Source: Acidobacteriota bacterium (GTDB lineage: Bacteria; Acidobacteriota; Blastocatellia; Pyrinomonadales; Pyrinomonadaceae). Taken from it: 13,966 nt of DNA. Each line of letters begins with the position of its first letter. Position 1 is the stretch's first letter. Of this stretch, positions 7,118-12,761 are shown one piece after another. Where the stretch lies: the NCBI GenBank assembly GCA_029777145.1, contig JAKOSS010000918.1, positions 1 to 13,966 on the forward strand, read 5' to 3'. A program made the position numbers and the translations under genes. A model generated the notes under the pieces. The model was given only the letters and a program-made list of their open reading frames with translations, made no database searches and was not told the origin of the DNA.

Positions 7118-7125
7118 ACGAAGCG

Positions 7126-9645
7126 TCAGTTCGGAGGCAAATAACCCGACTCGACCGGACGATCGCCATTGACTCCGAATTGGCCGGCGGAGAAACCGGC
7201 CGAACTGCGGTTGAGATACCAGATCCCGGTGGCCGGACGGAACACCGCCACGTCGTATTTGCCGTCGCCGTCGAAATCGCCGACCGATGGAATATCGCCC
7301 GTCAGTCCGAATTGAAGCGAGGTGATTCCGTCCTGTGAGCGATAAAGATACCAGACGCCGGTCGACGGCCGGAAGATCCCGAGATCCGAACGCCCGTCGC
7401 CGTCGTAATCGGCCTGTGCGGGATAATCGCCGCTGAGCCCGAACTGGATCGCCGCGAAGCCATCGGTCGAGCGCAGCAGATACCAGACACCTTCGGACGG
7501 ACGATAAACCGCGATATCGGCTTTGCCGTCGCCGTCATAATCGTCCGGAACGGGAATGTCGCCGTTGAGCCCGAAGGTCTGGATCGTGAACGAAGTCCCG
7601 CGGCTGTCAAAGCTGTTCTTGATGTACCAAACTCCCGTCGATGGCCGCCATACGGCGATATCCGTCCGCCCGTCGCCGTCATAGTCGGCCGCGACCGGAA
7701 CATCGCCGGCCACTCCGAACTGGCTCGCCGTGTAGATCGAGCGCGAATAAACATGCCAGACGCCGTCAGTCGGACGCCAGACCGCGAGATCCGTCTTGCC
7801 GTCGCCGTCGTAATCGCCCGGCGTGATCTTGTCGGTGGGAATTCCGAAGGTTTGGATCAGGTACGTCGGGGTTGCACTGTGCGAGACATACCAAACGCCT
7901 GTCGACGGCCGCCAAACCGAGACGTCGCTTTTGCCGTCGCCGTCGTAGTCGGCACGTTTGTTCTTCGCGATCAGGTTCGAAGCAACCGGCGCGTCGGAAA
8001 TATTGTTGTCGATGTTGAAGGTGACGCCGCCCCAGGTCTCGTCGCGCGGACCGAGCCATTGATGGATCCGCTGATGATTCGCCCAAAAGTTGTCCGGAAG
8101 TGGAGTCACGCCCCAGACGCTCATGACGCTGTTCCAGCGCGCGAGCCAAACGGCGTCCATCTGACTCTGCGCCGGAATGTTGATCCAGTCATTGTTGGCG
8201 TTGGTCGGCGAGCCGTAAACGCCTGATTGGTAACCGAGTTCGTGGACGCGATCGGTCCATCCCTTGAGGAATGCCTTTGTCGGCGTCGTGCATGCGCCGG
8301 TCCCGCTGACGTCGTCGTAACGCTCCATGTCGTAATAAAGGATCGTTCCGGCGGTGAGTCCGAGATTTATCGCGTCGGTGACGGCGATGTCGGCTTCGCC
8401 GCGTCCCTGTTGCTCGGCGACCACCGGGTCGGAAGAATGTTTCTGAAGCGTCTGAGACGTCGACGCGACGCACGGAGACTGATAGCCGACGACCGTCGGG
8501 ATCAATCCCCAGCCTTGCTGCGTCACGGTGTTGACCCACGATGCGTTGAGTTGCGGTTGGGAACAGGCCCGATTGCGTCCGCTCATGTAGATATTGACGT
8601 CATAGAACGGCGAGTTGTCCCACCACGTCTGCATCTGCGCACTGGTCGCGGCGGTGCATTTGTCGAATCCGCGCTGGAGGCTGATCCGGGTCGTCCCGCC
8701 CGGCGGCTGCGAGAAGACCGAGTTCGATGCGGCCATTATTGCCCGCTCTTTGGTCAGTTGCATTAGTTCCCTGATCCGGGGCGGCGTGATCTCTTTGAAA
8801 GATACGAGGCGGACTCCGTTCTCCTCGCGTGAGGTGTCGAGGTAGAGCTTCGTTGACTGCCAGCAGTTCGATTTTGAACTTTCGCACTTGCCGTCTTGGG
8901 TTAGATACCAAGGCCCCGTCGCATAATGGTTCCCATTGAGTGAGTTTGTGATCTCGGGTTCGTCGGGAACGTCCCCATCGATACGTACCTTGTCGGGAAA
9001 CGCCCGCGCGGCTGTCGACCAGAACTGTCGGAGGCTGATGTATGAAGAATCAAAATTGTTGATGAGATACGAGTAGCCCGCACTCCAAGTTGTACCGTCG
9101 TCATCGGTCTTGAAGTAAACCGCCCGCTTGAAATTCGAATTGCTTGTGAGAACGAACTTTAGATTTTCGATCGTCCCGTCTTCGACCTGCCTGAAACCGA
9201 TCGACACATCCGCAAAACCTTCTCGAACGAGTTCGTGAATGGCGGCATCAAGTCGAGTCCTGTCCCATGAAACACCGCCGTCAATGGTCCGCGCGAGCCA
9301 GACGGACGGGCTACGATGATCGACCAGAACCGCGTATCCACGGTCCTCATTGGTGAACGCAACGTCGCCGATCGTTTCACGTGCTTGGAGCGGCACGGTG
9401 AGTTCACGCCAGTCGATCCCGTTATTGTCCGTTCGAAAAATCGCCGCTTCGGTGAAAACGATCCCCGAATCTTCACCAAAGACCTGCATTTTCTTGATCC
9501 GCGACGAATCATCACGGACCAGATCCAGAGCCGGATCGACGATTTTACGCGGAGCCTTGACGCCGTCGAAGACAAAGCTCGTCTGCCCGAGCGCAGAAAT
9601 AACAAAGATCGCGAGAACCAAACCGACGTTTAAGGACCGACTCAT
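7126..9645 (-). CDS. Secreted protein: Asp-box repeats, DUF1906 (Rv2525c-like) domain and six FG-GAP repeats
   Basis: The 839-residue product begins at the ATG at 9645, chosen because GGAGG lies 6 nt upstream; an in-frame ATG at 9669 lacks this. Residues 1-20 are a signal peptide. About 70-190 hold three Asp-box-like turns (TDNNGIDW, TIDGGVSW, TDDDGTTW) as in sialidase/Ycf48-type propellers. About 324-555 match the DUF1906 glycoside-hydrolase-like TIM barrel of Rv2525c: GFDKC start, GLIPTVVGYQ, then YYDMERY with acidic residues where the barrel's active site would be. About 565-835 hold six repeats with D-x-D-G-D-G calcium loops and WRPSTGVWY-like motifs. Likely role: calcium-stabilised, secreted or surface-attached, acting on or binding cell-wall or environmental glycan; activity is inferred only. 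It has its own promoter. Confidence 0.85.
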   Translation of the reverse strand: MSRSLNVGLVLAIFVISALGQTSFVFDGVKAPRKIVDPALDLVRDDSSRIKKMQVFGEDSGIVFTEAAIFRTDNNGIDWRELTVPLQARETIGDVAFTNEDRGYAVLVDHRSPSVWLARTIDGGVSWDRTRLDAAIHELVREGFADVSIGFRQVEDGTIENLKFVLTSNSNFKRAVYFKTDDDGTTWSAGYSYLINNFDSSYISLRQFWSTAARAFPDKVRIDGDVPDEPEITNSLNGNHYATGPWYLTQDGKCESSKSNCWQSTKLYLDTSREENGVRLVSFKEITPPRIRELMQLTKERAIMAASNSVFSQPPGGTTRISLQRGFDKCTAATSAQMQTWWDNSPFYDVNIYMSGRNRACSQPQLNASWVNTVTQQGWGLIPTVVGYQSPCVASTSQTLQKHSSDPVVAEQQGRGEADIAVTDAINLGLTAGTILYYDMERYDDVSGTGACTTPTKAFLKGWTDRVHELGYQSGVYGSPTNANNDWINIPAQSQMDAVWLARWNSVMSVWGVTPLPDNFWANHQRIHQWLGPRDETWGGVTFNIDNNISDAPVASNLIAKNKRADYDGDGKSDVSVWRPSTGVWYVSHSATPTYLIQTFGIPTDKITPGDYDGDGKTDLAVWRPTDGVWHVYSRSIYTASQFGVAGDVPVAADYDGDGRTDIAVWRPSTGVWYIKNSFDSRGTSFTIQTFGLNGDIPVPDDYDGDGKADIAVYRPSEGVWYLLRSTDGFAAIQFGLSGDYPAQADYDGDGRSDLGIFRPSTGVWYLYRSQDGITSLQFGLTGDIPSVGDFDGDGKYDVAVFRPATGIWYLNRSSAGFSAGQFGVNGDRPVESGYLPPN

Positions 9646-9692
9646 ATGACGCCTCCGGGGAACTATCACAACCGCTGATGGAATTTTCGATA

Positions 9693-9698
9693 ATTATA
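9693..9698 (-). promoter_or_regulatory. -10 element of the secreted FG-GAP gene
   Basis: The minus strand reads a perfect TATAAT here, about 48 nt before the ATG at 9645. The -35 position 16-17 nt further upstream is poor (TTTGTC or CTTTGT). The element lies immediately after the ribA terminator, so the gene is probably transcribed on its own. Confidence 0.5.
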
Positions 9699-9721
9699 GA
9701 CGATTTCGATTGCAGACAAAG

Positions 9722-9756
9722 CAAAAAAAGACCGGAACGGACGCCCGCTCCGGTCT
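9722..9756 (-). terminator. Strong Rho-independent terminator of ribA
   Basis: On the minus strand AGACCGGAGCGG pairs with CCGTTCCGGTCT in a 12-bp stem (one G-U pair) around a GCGT loop, followed by seven Ts. It starts 22 nt after the ribA stop codon. Confidence 0.93.
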
Positions 9757-9778
9757 AAGGTTCGATGCTGCAAACCAA

Positions 9779-10435
9779 TTAACTTACCAAATGCAGAAGG
9801 TGACCCATTTGAAATTTCTTCGTCGTCAGATATTTGATCGTGTTCTTCGACGGACGGAACTCGAGCGGAACCCGCTCAACGACCGTCAATCCGCCGTCGC
9901 GCATCGCCTGAAGTTTCTCGGGATTGTTCGACATCACACGAACTTTTCCCAATCCAAGATCGCGAAGGATCTCGACGCACTGGTCATATTCCCGAAGATC
10001 GACGCCGAGGCCGAGCCGCTCGTTCGCCTCGATCGTGTCGGCGCCCTCGTCCTGCAACGCATATGCCCGGATCTTGTTGATGATCCCGATCCCGCGTCCC
10101 TCCTGGTGTTGGTAGACGATCGCGCCGCGGCCTTCGCGTCCGATCATCTCCATCGCCCTCTGCAGCTGCGGCCCGCAGTCGCATTTGGTCGAGTGAAAAA
10201 CATCGCCCGTCAGGCACTGTGAATGGATCCGCACGAGCGCCGGAACGTCCTCGCGAAATTCGCCCTTGAAGAGGCAAACAAACTCCTCGGCGGAGGTCAG
10301 CGAACGATACCCGGCGATCCGAAAATCACCGAATTCGGTCGGCAGGCGAGCTTCTGCAACTTTCTCCACCGTTCGGGCGTTAGTGAAAGGCGCCGATTTG
10401 GCCGGATGTTCTTTGATTTGTTCGACGAAATTCAT
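9779..10435 (-). CDS. ribA: GTP cyclohydrolase II (riboflavin biosynthesis)
   Basis: RibA opens the imidazole ring of GTP, releasing formate and pyrophosphate, and gives the first committed pyrimidine intermediate of riboflavin synthesis in the cytoplasm. The 218-residue protein is the usual size for a stand-alone RibA. Seen: [20 protein letters not shown], with the three zinc cysteines at 74, 85 and 87; [22 protein letters not shown] at about 108-129 (substrate loop, with QH where LR is more usual); MSNNPEK; and the C-terminal [10 protein letters not shown]. It is not fused to RibB as in many bacteria, and no other rib gene is nearby. The ATG at 10435 is supported by GGAGGA 9 nt upstream. 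No FMN riboswitch was recognised in the leader. Confidence 0.96.
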   Translation of the reverse strand: MNFVEQIKEHPAKSAPFTNARTVEKVAEARLPTEFGDFRIAGYRSLTSAEEFVCLFKGEFREDVPALVRIHSQCLTGDVFHSTKCDCGPQLQRAMEMIGREGRGAIVYQHQEGRGIGIINKIRAYALQDEGADTIEANERLGLGVDLREYDQCVEILRDLGLGKVRVMSNNPEKLQAMRDGGLTVVERVPLEFRPSKNTIKYLTTKKFQMGHLLHLVS

Positions 10436-10456
10436 GATTTTTTGTCCTCCGCGTGA

Positions 10457-10474
10457 GCGGTTTGAGCGATTTTA
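10457..10474. repeat. 18-bp direct repeat, copy 1
   Basis: GCGGTTTGAGCGATTTTA occurs here and again, identically, at 10569-10586, start to start 112 bp apart. This copy lies just upstream of the ribA ribosome binding site, in its probable 5' leader. It is a candidate operator or leader element. Confidence 0.7.
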
Positions 10475-10548
10475 GAAAACCATTTTTGCAAACCTGTGTC
10501 AAGTTTTGAAATCGAAAATAATTCCCGCCGTCAGAAAACTATGATATT

Positions 10549-10564
10549 TGTGAGTTTTTTCACA
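10549..10564. promoter_or_regulatory. CRP/FNR-type palindrome TGTGA-N6-TCACA
   Basis: TGTGAGTTTTTTCACA contains both perfect half-sites of the cAMP-receptor-protein consensus at the canonical 6-bp spacing. Its centre lies about 71 bp before the start site implied by the TTGACT/TAGTTT promoter, a typical class I activator position. The regulator itself is not in the window. Chance occurrence in AT-rich DNA cannot be excluded. Confidence 0.45.
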
Positions 10565-10568
10565 TTGC

Positions 10569-10586
10569 GCGGTTTGAGCGATTTTA
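10569..10586. repeat. 18-bp direct repeat, copy 2
   Basis: Identical to 10457-10474. It is placed between the CRP-type palindrome and the -35 box (10593) proposed for the PilZ-like gene, so a bound protein here would affect that promoter. Confidence 0.7.
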
Positions 10587-10592
10587 TCATAC

Positions 10593-10621
10593 TTGACTTT
10601 TTTGTAATTTTGGTTTAGTTT
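10593..10621 (+). promoter_or_regulatory. Candidate sigma-70 promoter of the PilZ-like gene
   Basis: TTGACT (five of six matches to TTGACA) and TAGTTT (three of six) are separated by 17 bp. The implied start, near 10628, leaves a leader of about 65 nt before the ATG at 10694. Confidence 0.4.
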
Positions 10622-10693
10622 ACTCGCGGATTTTTCAGGATTTGTATTATCCGAACGTTCAAGGGAGGGAAACGAAAAAGGGGGATTAATCAT

Positions 10694-11095
10694 ATGTCAA
10701 ATTTGCACTATTCAGAACCAGCAGTTAAGACACCATACAACCAGCGAATCATGGCGAACCTTACGGTCCGCGCGAGCTGGGTAGACAAGGTCAGCGGAGA
10801 AACTGTCAACGCGAACGGTTTTACCGAGAACGTTGGCGAATCGAGCACGCTTGTTAACCTCGAATTGCTGCCGCCGGTTGGCAGCGAAGTCCAGTTGCGT
10901 ATCTTCGAGAACGAAGAAGAGATCATTGAAGTCCCGACTGAAGTGATCCGTGTCGAACGCGATCCGAGCCAGCCGCTCGCCGCGCTCACGATCATGGAGA
11001 ACGTCAAGAAGTGGAAGCAGATCGTTTTGGCCGCCGCCCAAAATTGGGTGACGCGCCATTGGCAGCTGAACTACGAGGAAGAGTGGGTCAACTAA
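10694..11095 (+). CDS. PilZ-like domain protein with degenerate c-di-GMP motifs
   Basis: The 133-residue protein has the beta-barrel pattern of a PilZ domain: LTVRASWVDK, GFTENVGESSTLVNLELL, a PPVGSEVQLRIF turn and strand, and VPTEVIRVERD, followed by an amphipathic C-terminal tail rich in Trp. PilZ proteins sense cyclic di-GMP through RxxxR and (D/N)xSxxG. Here only one arginine is near position 18, and NVGESS (46-51) replaces NxSxxG, with Ser and Gly exchanged for Gly and Ser. It may therefore be a non-binding PilZ domain acting by protein contact. A GGGGG about 10 nt before the ATG serves as ribosome binding site. A good terminator follows. The fold call is moderate; other small barrel folds are possible. 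Confidence 0.55.
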   Translation: MSNLHYSEPAVKTPYNQRIMANLTVRASWVDKVSGETVNANGFTENVGESSTLVNLELLPPVGSEVQLRIFENEEEIIEVPTEVIRVERDPSQPLAALTIMENVKKWKQIVLAAAQNWVTRHWQLNYEEEWVN

Positions 11096-11096
11096 A

Positions 11097-11124
11097 TTCG
11101 GATTTGGGATTTGGGACTTTGGAT
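11097..11124. repeat. Short heptad array directly after the PilZ-like stop codon
   Basis: TTCGGAT, TTGGGAT, TTGGGAC, TTTGGAT follow one another in 7-bp phase, starting one base after the TAA. The unit is the same type as the TGGGATT array at 2931. Confidence 0.7.
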
Positions 11125-11154
11125 TGAAAGCCCGGATTCTGATTGGCTTGGACT

Positions 11155-11187
11155 GAGCGGGGAGAAATCTCCGCTCTTTTGCTTTTC
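11155..11187 (+). terminator. Rho-independent terminator of the PilZ-like gene
   Basis: GAGCGGGGA and TCTCCGCTC form a 9-bp stem (one G-U pair) around a GAAA tetraloop, followed by TTTTGCTTTT. It lies 59 nt after the stop codon. Confidence 0.88.
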
Positions 11188-11200
11188 AAGCTGGAAGCCG

Positions 11201-11340
11201 AAAGTCGGGAGTCGAGAGTCTGGGGTCGTGAGTCTGGGGTCGTGAGTCGTGAGTCGGGAGTCGCTGGTCGGGAGTCGGGAGTCGGGAGTCGGGAGTCGGG
11301 AGTCAAAAGTCCAATTCAAGATTCAAGATTCAAAGTTCAA
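11201..11340. repeat. Twenty heptads in perfect phase: GGAGTCG array joined to GATTCAA array
   Basis: Read in sevens from 11201: AAAGTCG, GGAGTCG, AGAGTCT, GGGGTCG, TGAGTCT, GGGGTCG, TGAGTCG twice, GGAGTCG, CTGGTCG, GGAGTCG four times, GGAGTCA, AAAGTCC, AATTCAA, GATTCAA twice, AGTTCAA. There is no phase slip over 140 bp, even where the unit type changes. Thirteen units contain GANTC. It encodes no recognisable protein; frames across it give only 7-residue periodic peptides. Confidence 0.92.
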
Positions 11341-11360
11341 GTCGTTCGTACGTTACCGGT

Positions 11361-11423
11361 CTCGACTCCCGACTCCCGACTCTTGACTCCCGACTCATGA
11401 CTCCCGACTCCCGACTCTTGATT
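11361..11423. repeat. Nine heptads of CCCGACT type, inverted relative to the preceding array
   Basis: CTCGACT, CCCGACT twice, CTTGACT, CCCGACT, CATGACT, CCCGACT twice, CTTGATT, all in phase. The unit is the reverse complement of the GGAGTCG type at 11201-11312, and the two blocks face each other with a 48-bp gap between 11313 and 11361, so they can form a long imperfect hairpin or cruciform. An 84-bp gap then leads to the next gene. Confidence 0.9.
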
Positions 11424-11507
11424 TACAACGATTGGCAAACCACGGCCGCGCGTGGGGCATCTTTAGTTCTTACGTTATATTAGTTAGGAATTCCTGAGCA
11501 TTAATTG

Positions 11508-12566
11508 ATGAGATACGTTGCAATTTTATTGGTCGCGCTTGCCTTCGCAGGACTCGCATCGGCGCAGACGAACCCGGAGAAGCCGTTCACGCAGGCCGAG
11601 TACGTAAAACGATTGTACGAAGTGCAGAAGACGCCCTCGGCAGTCGATGAACTCATCGCCGACCTTCGGCGGCGCGGAATCGCGTTCGAAGTCACCGACG
11701 GCGTGCGCGGCCTGACGACATCCAAGAGCCGCAATAATGCTGAACTCAAGCGCACGCTCGAGGAAGCCGGGCGGCGAAAGGCCGATCCGGAAAGCGCCAA
11801 GCTTCCGGATCCGAAGGAATCCGCCGAGGTGATCGTCAAGGCCCGTGAAGCGGCGCTCGGCGCGCTCGAGGAAATGCCCGACTTCGTCGTCAAACAGCAG
11901 ATCCAGCGATATGTCGCGTACGCGGGAACGAACAACTTCCAAAACACCGACAAGCTCGTCGTCGCCGTCAGCTATCGCGCCGACGGCCGCGAGGAATACA
12001 AACTTCTGTCGCGTAACGGTATCATTCAGCAGAATCCGCAGGCCAAAGGTTCGTACGAAGAAGTAGGCGGGACCAGTTCGACCGGAGAATTCGTAACCGT
12101 GCTCGCGACGATCTTCAAGACCGAGAACGAAACCGAATTCGAGGTCGCCGACACGGCGCTGTTCCGCAACCGCAAAACGATCGTCTACAATTTCGACGTC
12201 GCGCGCGACAAGGCGAAACAGGTCGTCGCGGCCGCCGGATACCTGGTCGAAACGACGATCACCGGGATGAAAGGCCGCATTTGGATCGACCGTGAGAACT
12301 TCCGGGTCCTGAAGATCGAAAGCGAGGCGACCGAGATCCCGGAGACCTTCCCGATACGGACCGCGCGCCGCACGATAGAGTACGATTGGGTGAAGATAAA
12401 CGACGAGGATTACCTCTTGCCGTCGCTCTCCGACGTACGGCTGACAATGCGCGCCGACAAACAGGTTTACGAATCGCGCAACCTGATTCGGTTCAAGGGA
12501 TACCAAAAATACGGTTCGGAGGTTCGGATTCTTGACAGCGACGAGGAAGAGGTCAAGGAACCCTGA
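11508..12566 (+). CDS. Exported protein of unknown function, possible LolA/LolB-like C-terminal fold
   Basis: The 352-residue protein begins MRYVAILLVALAFAGLASAQ, a signal peptide with an ASA cleavage site; the ATG at 11508 is preferred to a TTG one codon upstream. Residues about 30-75 (EYVKRLYEV to VRGLTTSK) look like a small helical domain with a DELIADLRRRGIAF stretch. Residues 105 onward carry alternating strands, including DFVVKQQIQRYVAY, EYKLLSRNG, GRIWIDRENFRVLKIE and RTIEYDWVKINDEDYLLPS. That last pattern resembles the lipoprotein-sorting (LolA/LolB-like) half-barrel in acidobacterial exported proteins. There is no lipobox cysteine, so it is probably periplasmic and soluble. I do not recognise a named family. 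Only a weak TAGGAA precedes the start. It ends base-to-base against the opposite-strand gene. Confidence 0.7.
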   Translation: MRYVAILLVALAFAGLASAQTNPEKPFTQAEYVKRLYEVQKTPSAVDELIADLRRRGIAFEVTDGVRGLTTSKSRNNAELKRTLEEAGRRKADPESAKLPDPKESAEVIVKAREAALGALEEMPDFVVKQQIQRYVAYAGTNNFQNTDKLVVAVSYRADGREEYKLLSRNGIIQQNPQAKGSYEEVGGTSSTGEFVTVLATIFKTENETEFEVADTALFRNRKTIVYNFDVARDKAKQVVAAAGYLVETTITGMKGRIWIDRENFRVLKIESEATEIPETFPIRTARRTIEYDWVKINDEDYLLPSLSDVRLTMRADKQVYESRNLIRFKGYQKYGSEVRILDSDEEEVKEP

Positions 12567-12710
12567 TCAATCGACGCTGAAAACGTAAATAAGGGCGGGA
12601 ACGATCAGCCACAAAAGCCCTTTGATTAGGAAGAACATAAAACCGGCTACCCCGACACGTTTCACCCACGTCGGGCCGTCGGTTTTTACTTCTTGCGGCT
12701 TTTGGTCCAT
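12567..12710 (-). CDS. Small single-span membrane protein, 47 residues
   Basis: ATG at 12710 to TGA at 12569-12567. Residues 1-18 are polar and charged; residues 20-44 (GVAGFMFFLIKGLLWLIVPALIYVF) are hydrophobic, with one lysine in the middle, so either one long membrane span or a short hairpin. The KRVGVAGFMFFLIKGLLWL pattern looks like small conserved envelope proteins of unknown role seen in several phyla, but I cannot name a family. AAGGA lies almost touching the ATG, closer than ideal. It converges on the exported protein with no gap: the plus-strand TGA and this gene's TGA form TGATCA (12564-12569). Its start is 51 bp from the divergent M15-OXA gene. Confidence 0.6.
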   Translation of the reverse strand: MDQKPQEVKTDGPTWVKRVGVAGFMFFLIKGLLWLIVPALIYVFSVD

Positions 12711-12761
12711 ATCCTTCAAAATAGACGTTTCCCTCGCTGATTTCAAACTGATTTCGTGCTT

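Larger units (their letters stand above)
6440..7125. other. Long intergenic region with one small gene, a heptad patch and hairpins
   Basis: Of this 686-bp gap, 6610-6762 encodes a small exported peptide on the minus strand. A T-rich heptad patch lies at 6844-6885. A GTTGCTTCA near 6825 is mirrored by TTGAAGCAAC near 6950. From 6975 onward there are two hairpins, a strong plus-strand Shine-Dalgarno with a tiny frame, and a third hairpin. The remaining frames resemble no protein family. Confidence 0.6.
10436..10693. promoter_or_regulatory. Divergent ribA / PilZ-like promoter region
   Basis: This 258-bp AT-rich spacer should carry both promoters. For ribA a perfect TTGACA reads on the minus strand at 10502-10497, but the best downstream TAAAAT is 22 nt away, too far for a standard promoter. 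For the PilZ-like gene TTGACT (10593-10598) is followed at 17 nt by TAGTTT (10616-10621). A CRP-type palindrome (10549-10564) and both copies of an 18-bp repeat also lie here. Confidence 0.5.

Noticed and set aside
10436..10693. FMN riboswitch upstream of ribA
   Set aside because: The conserved RFN-element segments (such as the AGGGGYG-like core) are not visible on the ribA strand.
11088..11319. Minus-strand frames giving PDSRLPT-like repeated peptides
   Set aside because: The 7-residue period follows from a 7-bp DNA repeat read in any frame; there is no start signal or domain.
11201..11423. CRISPR array
   Set aside because: The unit is 7 bp with no unique spacers of CRISPR length, and there are no cas genes in the window.
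11526..12506. 326-codon minus-strand frame
   Set aside because: It is antisense to the exported protein at 11508-12566, which has a signal peptide; the minus frame has no start context or recognisable pattern.
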